A stretch of DNA of 64,000 bases. Origin: Orobanche coerulescens. Taxonomy: Eukaryota; Streptophyta; Magnoliopsida; Lamiales; Orobanchaceae. The notes beneath the pieces were generated by a model. That model was not told the DNA's origin. It did not search any database and was given only the letters and a program-made list of their open reading frames with translations. This document shows positions 45,576 through 55,540 of the stretch, piece after piece (position 1 is the stretch's first letter; the number at the start of each line of letters is the position of its first letter). The DNA lies in contig CM065819.1 of assembly GCA_033398695.1 (NCBI GenBank), positions 2,281,501-2,345,500 of the forward strand, in the 5' to 3' direction. The position numbers and the translations under genes were made by a program.

Positions 45576-45789
45576 TACGGTAGTACCAATACTGGGGCGG
45601 TAGTAAGCTTTCTTTTTAGCTCGTCAAAACTCTCCTGACAATCTGTTGTCCAGACAAACTTGGTGTCCTTCCTTAGCAGATTCGTTAATGGCTGAGCGAC
45701 ACGAGAGAAGGCCTCGATGAATCATCGATAATATCGTGCCAATCCCAGGAGACTCATGACTTCCTTGACGTTTCTTGGTGGTTCCCAAC

Positions 45790-46548
45790 TCATAACTGTC
45801 TCGATCTTCTGGGGGTCCACTTTAACACTTCTACTGAAATCACATGTCCCAAAAAGGTTACCTCTTGCATCCAGAACTCGCATTTAGAAAGTTTAGCATA
45901 AAGTTGATGTTGCCTTAAAACGTTCAACACCTGCCTCAAGTGTTCCTCATGCTCCCATCGGCTCCGGGAATAAATTAAAATGTCGTCAATAAAAACCACC
46001 ACACACTTATCGAGAAACTCTGTCAGAACTCTGTTTATCAATTCCATAAAAACGGTTGGAGCATTAGTCAATCCAAACGACACCACAATGTACTCGTAGT
46101 GTCCATATCTTGATCGAAATGTGGTCTTGGGAATATCCTTCTCTCGAATTCTTAATTGGTGATATCCAGAACGTAAATCAATCTTTGAAAACACAGTCGC
46201 TCCTTGCAGTTGGTCCAGTAAATCATCAATCCTCGGGAGTGGGTAACGGTTCTTAATAGTGACCTTATTTAGTTCTCTGTAATCGATACACAGGTGCAGA
46301 GACTTGTCCTTTTTCTTCACAAAAAGAACTGGCGCACCCCATGGCGAAGTACTTGGACGAATGAGCCCCTTCCTTAGCAATTCTTCGAGTTGTAACTTTA
46401 GTTCCTTCATTTCAGCTGGTGCCATCCTGTATGGTGCCTTGGAGATAGGCGTCGTTCCTGGCTCAAGTTCAATTGAGAGATCGACCTCTCTTCGTGGTGG
46501 CAATGCAGGTAGTTCATCGGGAAATACGTCCGGAAATTCGTTCACCAC
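45790..46548 (-). pseudogene. Gypsy reverse transcriptase domain, part of broken pol
   Basis: Copies element RNA into DNA. The open stretch of 252 codons has the family motifs in order: [92 protein letters not shown], and the catalytic FIDDILIYS. The DD pair is intact. A frameshift near 45835 (after HVIS) and a later TGA near 45721 break the link to RNase H. Confidence 0.92.
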
Positions 46549-46614
46549 AGGAATGTTAGCAACCGACAGTTGTGATGTGTCCTCCTAAGGAATATAACAC
46601 CAATAATACGTTCC

Positions 46615-46999
46615 TCAATCATTATGAGATGCTCCTGCTGTAAGGAGACTGAGGGACCCCTTAGTACTGAAGTGTTCTCGGCCTCTGATTGTGTGAGTGG
46701 CACCGTCGTGGGTCATAATGGAAACTGTCAGGTGATAGGTGTCCAATACCGTCTTGTGCATCATCATCCAGTCCATACCCAAAATCACATCTTCGTTTTG
46801 GAGTGGAAAGACCATGAGATTGGCTGTCCAGCCCAGATTATTGATACGAATCGGACAGTTTCGAACTTCCAAGTTACCCCCCACCCTGCTACCCTCGGGT
46901 AGTTTAACAGTAAAGGATTCACAAGGTACACAAGGAAGATGCAAACGGTTAACACAATCCACGGATATAAACGAGTGGGTTGCTCCAGTATCAGCAGTA
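46615..46999 (-). pseudogene. Gypsy aspartic protease domain, part of broken pol
   Basis: Would process the polyprotein. The active-site motif DTGATHSF reads near 46985-46962 in a frame different from the preceding gag-linked frame. It is followed by VDCVNRLHLPC and by DVILGMDWMMMH, the flap-distal hallmark. The frame ends before reverse transcriptase, with another shift around 46590. Confidence 0.85.
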
Positions 47000-47261
47000 C
47001 ATGAACAGACTGAGATTTAATAAGGAGTGTACCTGAGACAGCAGGTGTAGTCTGGTCATCAGTAGCTCTTAGTTCGAACACACGGGATGGCAGTGTCCCT
47101 GAGGAGGGTGCAGTGCCTCCCCCGCGGCCACATCCTCTTCCGGCACCGTGCAGAGGAGCTTGGTGAGGTGGGGATCGATAATCGGACATGGCGGATGCTC
47201 TGGATGCATGTACCGAGACTTGCTGACTCCGAGGAGCTGGATTTGGTGTAGGTTTGATCCG

Positions 47262-48293
47262 TTAGCAGTAGCGAGACATGTGCCCACCCCTTCCGCATGA
47301 AAAACACTTTGTCGATGCTTTACGGCACTGACTCATGGTATGCCCTGCTATGCCACAATTGAAACAGCTACGGCGAGAAGACCCGTCAGATGCTCCTCTT
47401 TGTTGGGATGAAGCTGCTGATTTGGAGGGGAACCCAATTCCCGAGTTCACTCTGTTGGTGCTCCCGGACTGATTTGCTGTCTTCTGCTTCTTTTGGTTAT
47501 GCCCGGCATCCGAACTGACAACCGTACCGGCATATGCTGTGACCACGTCCTCATATGCCCTCAAAGTGGTGCAGTGAAACCCCGACGCGTAACGTTGAAC
47601 ATCCTCCGGCAACCGTTGAGCAAGGTGGCAAATTCGCTGGTCTTCGAATGGAACCATCTGTGTGACATAGCTTAGTTCAGTCCTGTAAGCTCGAATGATT
47701 TCTGGTACTGGCAAATTCTGAGGTCCTGCACTGAAGAAGCTCCGCGCTCGTGCAGTTTGAACTGATCGGGGACAGTACTCGTCTCTCAATAGTTTGGAAA
47801 ACTCGGGCCATCCAACTGTTCTGTCCTCCGGCTTATAGGTCCTCCACCATCGGGCTGCGGTGTCATGGAGCTGGTTGATTTCGAGTGGTGCTTTTTGGTT
47901 CCCTGGGCAGCCGATCACCTCGAAGGCAGTCTCCATCTCCGAGATCCAATCGTCCATGTGCTTATCCCCTGATCTGTCGAATAATGGCGGTCTGGCCTTC
48001 AACATCTCTCTTAGCCAACGATCCTTCCCGGTGTTCTCTTCTATGTTAATGATTGGTACTTGTTCTGCCCGTTTAACCTGAGCGATTCCCATAGCAATGG
48101 CCTGCGCAAGGGTCTGAACGAAGGCTGGATCAAATCCCCCGTTGTTCTGGTTTTCTGCCTCCTGTTCGTTCTGATTAACGGGCGGTGGTTGATTTCCGGC
48201 TGGATTAGTTTCACCGGTGTTCCTGTCTCCAAACTGGTTCATAGCGGAACCCTGTGCATCATTTACGTTTCTTCTAGCTCCACGACGTGCCAT
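47262..48293 (-). CDS. gag: Gypsy gag protein, long open frame (possibly C-terminally cut)
   Basis: Structural protein of the retrotransposon particle. The 343-codon frame starts MARRGARRNV 208 bp inside the primer site. A low-complexity Asn/Gln/Pro N-terminus is followed by the retrotransposon gag domain (RWLREMLKARPPLFDRSG to YASGFHCTTLRAYED) and two CCHC knuckles, CFNCGIAGHTMSQC and CFSCGRGGHMSRYC. The family normally runs on into protease without a stop; here TAA follows the second knuckle, and the next c.260 bp in the same frame still read as a linker (RIKPTPNPAPRSQ). So the stop is probably a mutation, and the true gag-pol frame is broken at this point. Confidence 0.85.
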   Translation of the reverse strand: MARRGARRNVNDAQGSAMNQFGDRNTGETNPAGNQPPPVNQNEQEAENQNNGGFDPAFVQTLAQAIAMGIAQVKRAEQVPIINIEENTGKDRWLREMLKARPPLFDRSGDKHMDDWISEMETAFEVIGCPGNQKAPLEINQLHDTAARWWRTYKPEDRTVGWPEFSKLLRDEYCPRSVQTARARSFFSAGPQNLPVPEIIRAYRTELSYVTQMVPFEDQRICHLAQRLPEDVQRYASGFHCTTLRAYEDVVTAYAGTVVSSDAGHNQKKQKTANQSGSTNRVNSGIGFPSKSAASSQQRGASDGSSRRSCFNCGIAGHTMSQCRKASTKCFSCGRGGHMSRYC

Positions 48294-48500
48294 TGGTGAT
48301 GTTTGTTCGATCTAAAAGGTTAGTTTAATACAAACATTCTCTGAGTTCTTACTGAATTCAAACATCATAAATGATTCCTAAGAATTTACGTGCATTTTAC
48401 CTTGACATCCCTCGAGGAGTTACTGTCGCCAGAAGTGTTGGATTTTTGAAGGCAAAACGTTTTCAAAATATTTTGATAAAACTTTCCACGTGAGTGTTTG

Positions 48501-48512
48501 TCTCTGATACCA
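48501..48512 (-). other. Primer-binding site of the Gypsy element
   Basis: Minus strand TGGTATCAGAGA, five bases inside the LTR end at 48518; initiator methionine tRNA type with a last-base difference. Confidence 0.88.
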
Positions 48513-48517
48513 TTTTC

Positions 48518-50766
48518 TGTAACGCCCCTAAATAAAACAGGACGCCACAGTGCCGTGGATCCCATGTGGAACTCACAAGGCATGTTTTACGAAAATATTT
48601 TCTAAAACAATTATTCAACTGGTAGTTTATGGAAGTATTTATGAAAGTATTCGTACTACCTAAAATACAAAAGAAAATAGTGTCCGTACATACGGTTATT
48701 ACACAACGTGGAATATTCAAATTTAGTTTGAGAAATTAACAGACCTTCTTTCCAACACAGCTCACGCCTAGCCGTAACCTTCGGGGATGTCCTGCACAAT
48801 TTCAACAAATTTACCTGGCACGACGTATCATGCCAGTTAGCCTAGGTCAGAAAATCCAAACCAAATTCAAAGATAAAATCGGATAATTTCAAAGAACAAA
48901 GTTATCACCGAATATTTAATGTTATTCCTTTTATCAGCATATAGACTCCCAAGGTCGCAACCAAGGGTCACACAAGTATCTACACAGGAATACTCCGGAC
49001 GTGGGTACCATTCAGGTTTTATCCCGCAACACGGTTCTACAGGAAAACTCCGAGGGCCGCGGCCAAGGGTCGCGGTAGTATCTACTTAGGAATACTCCAG
49101 ACAAGATAATCGAATGAACACCATTCCATAAATAGTAACACATACAATGTTTTGAAATTACAAGACATAAAGTCTGAGCAAGATTCACTTGCCTCAAATC
49201 CGACGAGAGTTACTTCTTGACAAGGCAACGGCTTGAACGATCACACTCGGAAGCCCGACCTATTACATGTTTGTCGATTAACATCTTATGGTAACAATGA
49301 TAATCAACGACGGTTCTCCCCCCCGCCTGTTAGGACCCTAACCTGGTTGTTTATGTTGTCAAGACTGAAATTCTCTGTTTTTAACCACAACGCGTGCTAC
49401 TAAATTCTTAGGTTCGTAATCATTTCTTTACAAGTTATCATTCCATTGAATAATAGTGTTACAATACAACACCCCTACGTTAATTATGACTAACAACCAC
49501 CGAGATTTCATCACTTGTGCTAATACGAAAGTCTAGGATGATTAATCCGTCATCTTAACATGTTTCGGTATCTATTCGACCAGAAATTTGTTGGTAAGTT
49601 CATCAAGGATTTATCAACGGTTTTTCAATATGATAATACAGTTATACATGAAATCCTTAACAAGATGATTCCGAGAAATTGGTGATTAGCAATCCGATTA
49701 TGACTTCTCCCATCCAATTACGAGTACTACTATTATTCATTCTAATTTCTAGCTTTGATAGATATTGATTAACAATTATGATAGTTATATACCGGTCCGA
49801 TCATTACTGAGAGTTCTAAACTACCCAAAGCATCCGAAATTTACTATAACTTGCTAAACAACACTGAAATGAGTTCAAGGTTGGATAAACTTACCTTTAT
49901 TGACAAACGATGATGAAGAACGACGGAGGACGAAGAAGAACGAGAGGATAACACCTTCAAGACCTTACTCGAAGCTTGATTAACGCACTCTAATAGGATA
50001 GCACTTGAATTGGGAGGTTAAAATTGGTTCAAGCATGGTGGAGAGCAGTGTATAAGAGAGAAGAATGAGTTTTGGGACGGAAGAAATGAAAGGCAAAGTG
50101 TTCTTTTAGAAACTCAGATTGCCCTTACGTATGGTATGCCTAACGACTTACGTACGTAAGGGACTTTACGTACGTTATGAAAAAGTATTAACGTATGTAA
50201 GGAAACTCACTGGACTAATTTACACACATCGTTAAATGCGTAACGAAAGTAGGTTAACGTACGTAACACTTCGTTGACTTGCCTGTCGCAATCACGCCGA
50301 AAGTTGGTCGGCACGCGTACTACCCGATGAAGGTTCATGTCCGAAGACTGAAGACCGTTGTTACATACGTAAGTTCCAATCTTTAACGTAAGTAATGACT
50401 CGGATATAGCGTACGTAATATTTGGAGGATAACGTACGTAAGGACCAGTTTTGTTTACTAAGTTATTATCACATTAATTTCTTATGACATGACTCCCTCT
50501 CAATATCGTCAGGAAATTCCTCGGGGAACAAGACATTGGCCACCGTCATATTCGTACCGATAATTACCTAACGACATCAAGGTATGTCATTGAAAGTTCA
50601 TCAATCATCACACCATCACAATACACGAATAACAGATGATACCAATACAGTAGAACCATATTATACAAAATACATTTTATCGCAATGGAGTACATTTATT
50701 TATCAAATAGAAGAAATGGACGTGAACGCCTAACGTGAAACAACAGGTAATACTGGTGGTATTACA
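48518..50766 (-). mobile_element. 5' LTR of the Gypsy element (2.25 kb)
   Basis: On the minus strand it runs from TGTAATACCACCAG at 50766 to TTTAGGGGCGTTACA at 48518. It holds the palindrome block and TATA-like box, a GAGGCAAGT box (49189-49197), an acceptor-like TTGTGCAG at 48793, and the terminal hairpin (GTGGATCCC with GGAACTCAC, 48555-48576). The body between 48600 and 50030 has no gene. Confidence 0.88.
50047..50440 (-). promoter_or_regulatory. Gypsy LTR promoter: TTACGTACGTAA cluster and TATA-like box
   Basis: About nine palindromes, perfect or near-perfect, from 50117 to 50441, including TTACGTACGTAA at 50149 and AACGTACGTAA near 50255 and 50431, with variants such as AACGTAAGTAA and AGCGTACGTAA. 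A minus-strand TTATACA box lies at 50049-50056. Confidence 0.7.
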
Positions 50767-51754
50767 CATAGCGTGCATGTCGTCATGATCAACATATTTT
50801 CCTATATGCACGTAAAATATAAACATGGTAAGATTCATAAGTGTACAAATCAAAGAACAAACGAATCATTAATTAAGAAAAGATAGATAGTTGAGAAACA
50901 CCCGGAAAAGGGGCTACTGGGTTCGATAATCGGCCGAAAAAGCACTCGGGAGCGGCGGTGCAGTAGCTCGGTATTGGATGAGGTAGGATCTCCAAATTTC
51001 CTTGTAAAAATCTACTTCTGCTCTGGGACAGTTTTAGTAAGCAATATTATTCAGATTCCGATCTCCGTCGTTGAATATATAGATATTTGTGTTGGGAAGT
51101 CGCTGTCAAAATTTCACACCGATGCAACAGTTAACGAATCGGGAAACATGATTTTGGTACGACTGCGCTGTGCGAAAAATTTACGCGCAGAAATTCTCGT
51201 CTCTCGTTTTTTTCTGATTTTGATAGGTTTTGTCTCGACTGGACCTGGTGAGGTTCGGCCTGGAGGAGGTCAATCGACAGCACTAGGTTTTCAAACAGTG
51301 AATATCACGTGCGTAAAGTCATTGGACGATCCAGCGGTGTTTCGATCAGATCGGGTCGCAACTTTAGGCAATAGTCGACTGGACGATCCGGGCTGGACTG
51401 ATCACGATGGAGCTCGGTTGTATCGAACGTGGGAGCTGGGTTTGGCATCACGCGGGTGATCAAGGCTGGAGCTCGGTTGGATCGGGTCGGATCTCCCTTT
51501 TTTTGGTGTATGTAAAAATCTGCTTCTGTCCGCGTATAATTTTGTCGAGAAATACTGTTCCGAATCAGATCTACACCATTGAACTTGTAATTATGTATAT
51601 CATTAACATGCTGTCAAAATTTCAGGCAGATCCAACAGTTAACGAGCGGAAAACGCAATTTTCGTGCAGTCTCGCAGTGCAGAAAATTGATGCGTGGAAA
51701 TCGCAATTTTTTTTTTTGGAATTTCGAAAATTCAGAGAGGAAGAAAAATTCTAC
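50767..51754. repeat. Noncoding region with a diverged direct duplication
   Basis: Segments 51003-51200 and 51508-51712 share order and wording (AAAAATCT(A/G)CTTCTG, CAAAATTTCA, ACAGTTAACGA, GTGCAGAAAATT-like), offset about 505 bp. The part between contains repeated GGAGCTCGGTTG and GGACGATCC. Plus-strand frames of 161 and 117 codons cross both copies without known motifs and are not called genes. It may be an old element of unknown type. Confidence 0.55.
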
Positions 51755-52054
51755 TGTTAGAGCAACATGTTTCAGAAAAAGCAGTAAAGAAATGGTAGAA
51801 AGCAAAAGATATAAAAAAGTATTGTATTGATAACACTGGTAGATAGGCTTTTATATAGACTTTACAATGAGACTCCTATATATAGGATTCCTTACGAGGA
51901 AAGACATCAAGTGGAATCCTACTGCCTCTAGAAGGATGTAGAATCTCTACCATCTATGATACATATTTAATCAGTATTAGGTAAGACACATCACGTGAAT
52001 AATAAATCCCGGAACAAATACATATTTATATAAATTTATAGCATACTATCAACA
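51755..52054 (-). mobile_element. Possible solo LTR, Copia-like, c.300 bp
   Basis: On the minus strand it begins TGTTGATAGTATGC at 52054, has TATATAAAAGCC (51855-51866) and then AATACAATAC, and ends TGCTCTAACA at 51755. The order start-TATA-end and the TGTTG/AACA ends fit a short Copia LTR. No target duplication is evident and no second LTR is present. Confidence 0.4.
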
Positions 52055-52363
52055 ATAATTATTGTCATTCTTTACCAGCATTCGCAAATGTTTTTTATGG
52101 CCCACCCCAGTCGAATATCGCCAACATAGCAGAATAAGACACGTGTCCGCTGTACCGAAGGTGAACCTCGTGGGCGAGATCTTCTCTTCTAAGTTTCCAT
52201 TTATATCATATTCTTAATGACATTCCTGTCAATGACAAATGACGTGTTAGGCCCTGTTCTTTTGGACCTATTTTTCATTTTGATTCGATTGATTCGAGTC
52301 CATTCAATTGATTCGATTCGAATCCATTCGATTCGATTTAGTTCAGTTCAGTTCAGCTCAGTT

Positions 52364-52382
52364 CTTCTTCTTCTTCTTCTTC

Positions 52383-52423
<41 letters not shown>

Positions 52424-52425
52424 AA
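52364..52425 (+). repeat. Microsatellite (CTT)n then (ATT)n
   Basis: About seven CTT units followed by about thirteen ATT units. The ATT part adjoins the 3' end of the minus-strand LINE fragment, so it probably derives from its AAT-type tail; a shorter ATT run at 53824-53838 is at its other end. Confidence 0.95.
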
Positions 52426-52453
52426 ACATCACTTTATTAAAAACTCAAAGGAT

Positions 52454-53779
52454 TTACAAGAAATTAGTGGGAAGCCGAGAAACCAACTGGGCCCCCACTC
52501 CTCTAGCAATAGCGAAACTAATACGATTAAAAATATGACCCGCAGCATGAACCCCAATGTCTTGAGTCAAGGAGAAAAGTCTAATACGCTTTAGCAAGGT
52601 TACCGCCTCTTTCTCAAGTTCTCCAAAAGAATAAAAAGAAAAGGTGAGGAACCCGTATCCGATATCTGCGCATTTAACCTCATACTTGACACGTTTACGT
52701 CGTGCAGCTTCACTAACCGCATGCCCTGGCACAAAATCAAGCAACCCCGATTGCGTCAAAGGAGACAAACCTGTAAGATCAACGCAAACGTCACGCCTGC
52801 CATCCCAAGAATAAAGCAATATATCAGCCGGTCGCAAGGGTCTGTCCATATCTCCATGAAGCCCAATATCCACCTCTTTACGCACAAAAATCCCGGACCG
52901 AGAGCATATATCAACAAGAACATCGCGTACAATGTTGTGCCGATGTTTAATGCCAACAATACCCGCACACGAAACAGCATGATCCCCATAAATATCTCCA
53001 GTAAAAACCCTAGAACATGCCGAGCACGGTACCTGAACAGTGAAAAGGAGAACACCCAGTCGATAACACAGCACACAACGATAAGTCCTGGCGTTCATAG
53101 TTTGTCCCAATCCAGATATAGGAGCCACCCTAAGCCAATCTGAAGTGTGATCCTCCTTTAGTGAGCTCCATAGCGCCACCTGTCGAGGGGATAGATGGAA
53201 CATAGATTCAAAAGTTTGGGTAACCCGATCGAAGTATATATCTGCTAATTTCTTCATAAGTTTGGGGGCAGCGACCTCACTAGGGTTACTCAAAAGTTCA
53301 ATATTCATATTCGCATTAAAAGTACATAGAGCATCATCAAATGAGGGACCAGTAGTCACAATACCAGCACTATGGAGGAGCTTAGTCTGCAGACTAGCAG
53401 ATTGAAGTCTCGAAGCAAGAAAAGCATAGTTCAAAACATCACCTGCAGAATATAAACCAAGCCCACCAAAAGCAAAGGGTAAGGTGGCGAGTCTCCATTG
53501 CCAATCACCAAAACCGGGCCCAGAAGCAGTGACAATACGCTCCAAGGAAGAACGAAGTGCCACATCAAAAGAAACCTGAGCACACTCAAAGACCCGAGGA
53601 GAACATGTGCGCATAGAAAAATATAACTTAGAAATACCAGCACATGTACGAAGAAGCAACAACTCGCATTGAGGGTCATTGAGTTTGGCAACTGCCTCCA
53701 TAAGTTCAATAGTTTTAGCAACCCTTTTCAGGACCAACTTACTACAAAACTCAAAATCCACACTAACGGGTCCACCCAA
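52454..53779 (-). CDS. C-terminal part of a LINE-like (non-LTR) pol protein, 5' truncated
   Basis: An uninterrupted frame of 441 codons without the reverse transcriptase palm motifs, so it represents the region downstream of RT. Features: LMEAVAKLNDPQCELLLLR near the start, SGPGFGDWQWRLATLPFAFG (about residue 86-105), a Cys/His cluster CSACSR...GDHAVSC (about residue 254-275), RHNIVRD, and RPADILLYSWDGRRDVCVDL, which resembles a restriction-like nuclease-type D...D core. I recognise the block as a common plant retroelement protein end, but its exact LINE clade (RTE-like is my guess) is uncertain. A short 3' tail with AATAAA leads into (AAT)n. The lack of stops suggests recent insertion, though the piece cannot reverse-transcribe alone. 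Confidence 0.6.
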   Translation of the reverse strand: MGGPVSVDFEFCSKLVLKRVAKTIELMEAVAKLNDPQCELLLLRTCAGISKLYFSMRTCSPRVFECAQVSFDVALRSSLERIVTASGPGFGDWQWRLATLPFAFGGLGLYSAGDVLNYAFLASRLQSASLQTKLLHSAGIVTTGPSFDDALCTFNANMNIELLSNPSEVAAPKLMKKLADIYFDRVTQTFESMFHLSPRQVALWSSLKEDHTSDWLRVAPISGLGQTMNARTYRCVLCYRLGVLLFTVQVPCSACSRVFTGDIYGDHAVSCAGIVGIKHRHNIVRDVLVDICSRSGIFVRKEVDIGLHGDMDRPLRPADILLYSWDGRRDVCVDLTGLSPLTQSGLLDFVPGHAVSEAARRKRVKYEVKCADIGYGFLTFSFYSFGELEKEAVTLLKRIRLFSLTQDIGVHAAGHIFNRISFAIARGVGAQLVSRLPTNFL

Positions 53780-54074
53780 TAATTTAACACCATGTGAGGG
53801 GCGGGAAATATTGGGTGGTAAATTATTATTATTATTTACCCTTAATATATATTTGATTCGATTCGATACAGTTGATTGATTCGATTCAGATCCATTCTGG
53901 GCCTTGATTCAATTCGATTGATTCAGATTCATTCAGTCCAAAAGAACAGAGCCTTAGTTTGGAACGCAAATTGAATTGATGCGCATAACTTTTTTTCTTT
54001 TGTCATAACTGATATTTTGGTGTAGCTGATTTTGTCATAACTGATATTTTTTTTTACAATTTCTAACTATTGAT

Positions 54075-54475
54075 GAGGGGTGTTCAAAACCGGATATCCA
54101 GAATTTCGGATATCCGAAATTTTGGATATCCAAGAATTCGGATAGTAGATTTTGATATCCGATATCCATTCACGAAAATATCGGATATCCGGATATCCGA
54201 AAAAAAAATATGAATTATATTCGGATTCGGATATCGGATATACGAATATCCGAAAAAAAGTCGGATATGGATATCAGATATTCGAATATCCGAATACCTT
54301 CTATTATTTAAAATAAAAAAAATTAGGATTTTTCGGATATTTCGGATATCCGAATATCCATTTTTTTCTGAAAAGTACTATCCGATATCCGAATCCGAAG
54401 TTCCGGATATCCAAACTTCAGATTTTCGGATATTTCGAACCGAATATCGGATATCGGATATTTTTGAACACCCCT
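54075..54475. mobile_element. 401-bp MITE made of GGATATCC palindromes
   Basis: Ends are inverted (AGGGGTGTTCAAAA at 54076 and TTTTGAACACCCCT at 54462-54475) and flanked by a direct duplication ACTATTGAT (54066-54074 and 54476-54484). The size and duplication of 8-9 bp suit a hAT- or Mutator-type MITE. The interior consists almost entirely of GGATATCC, TCGGATATC and CCGAATATC variants, so the whole element can fold on itself. No coding capacity. Confidence 0.85.
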
Positions 54476-54819
54476 ACTATTGATACCTTATTTCAGTATA
54501 ACTATCTATAATATACAAATTAAGAGAATAGTTCAAATATAAATAAGTGCTTAGAATGGGAACAAATTATCAAATCATGGGTGGTTGAAATTTAACGGTT
54601 TGAGATTAGTCTGTAATAATATTTGTCTCCTAAATTAACAATATAGAGCATATTAATTTAGTTTTTAAAATTAATATATTAAAAATTAATCTTGATCATT
54701 CATTGTTGTTCATCAAGGTTCTGATTTTGCCCTACGTTCTCATTTAATGACTGATTCCTGTTTGAACCAATCCTTATAAATTAAAATTAAAACTAAAAAT
54801 TTGTTAACACTGAAATATA

Positions 54820-55540
54820 GGGGTTGGAACAGGTCGAAACTGATTTCTTGTGGTGAAAACAGTCAAAAATAACATTCTGGGACAAAAATATCAAACCTAA
54901 TGCCCCAGAAAACAATCGAAAAAAATGATGTTCATGAGTTGAAATGGGTTGAAAATAATGACCCAAGGCAAAAACAGTCGAAAATGATTTTTGGGCGAAA
55001 CGGGTCAAGAATAATGTCTCAGGGAACAAAAACAGTAAAAAGAAGTCTCGAGATAAAATGAGTTAAAAATAATATTTCGCCACGAAAATAGTAGAAATAA
55101 TATTTGAGGTGAAATGTGTCAAAAATAACAGCTTCCGACGAGATGGATTGAAAATCCCCGAGCGTAAATAACATCCCAGAACGAAGCGGGTCCAAAATAA
55201 TGTCCCCGATTCAAAATAGTTGAAAATAATGTCATAGGGATAAAACGGATCGAAAATACTGTCTCGAGATGAGACCAGTTGAAAATAACATCTGAGGTGA
55301 AACATGTCGAAAATAACAGTTTATGTGGAAAATAATATCTCTAAGCAAAATTAATCGAAAATGATGTACTAGACCAGAATATCTAGAAATATCATATTGT
55401 GGCAAAATGGATCGATAATAATATCTCGAGTCAAAACAGTTGAAAATAATGTGCTGGCGCAACAGGTTGAAAAATAATTCCTAGGATGGAAATAGTCGAA
55501 AAGGACGTATCGGGATAAAATGGATCGAAAATAGCAATCA
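54820..55540. repeat. Degenerate minisatellite, c.40-bp unit
   Basis: Roughly eighteen diverged units of the form GTCGAAAATAATGTCTCGGGA followed by an A-rich segment, with AAAACAG or AAACGG(G/A)TC in between. Short minus-strand frames with repeated Phe/Tyr-rich peptides here are products of the repeat. No gene. Confidence 0.75.

Larger units (their letters stand above)
43623..50766 (-). mobile_element. Ty3/Gypsy chromovirus-type element, internal region and 5' LTR
   Basis: Minus-strand order: 5' LTR (50766-48518), primer site (48512-48501), gag, protease, reverse transcriptase, RNase H, integrase, a chromodomain-like tail, a polypurine tract (43641-43623) and a truncated 3' LTR. The domain order PR-RT-RH-IN with a C-terminal chromodomain-like end fits Tekay/Del-type chromoviruses. 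Pol is broken many times; it could act as source of sequence relationships, not of enzymes. Confidence 0.9.
52250..53953. mobile_element. TIR element (PIF/Harbinger or Tourist-like) containing a LINE fragment
   Basis: Ends are inverted: GGCCCTGTTCTTTTGGAC at 52250 and the complement GTCCAAAAGAACAGAGCC at 53936-53953 (17 of 18 matching). TTA stands on both sides (52247-52249, 53954-53956), as expected for a 3-bp target duplication of PIF/Harbinger-type elements. Subterminal regions are rich in GATTCGATTGATTC. The middle is a LINE fragment, so the original MITE was probably interrupted by it. Confidence 0.65.

Noticed and set aside
50974..51760. 161- and 117-codon plus-strand frames
   Set aside because: They span a diverged noncoding duplication and show no motif or conserved frame between the two copies.
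52721..53143. 140-codon plus-strand frame
   Set aside because: Antisense shadow of the LINE-like coding frame.
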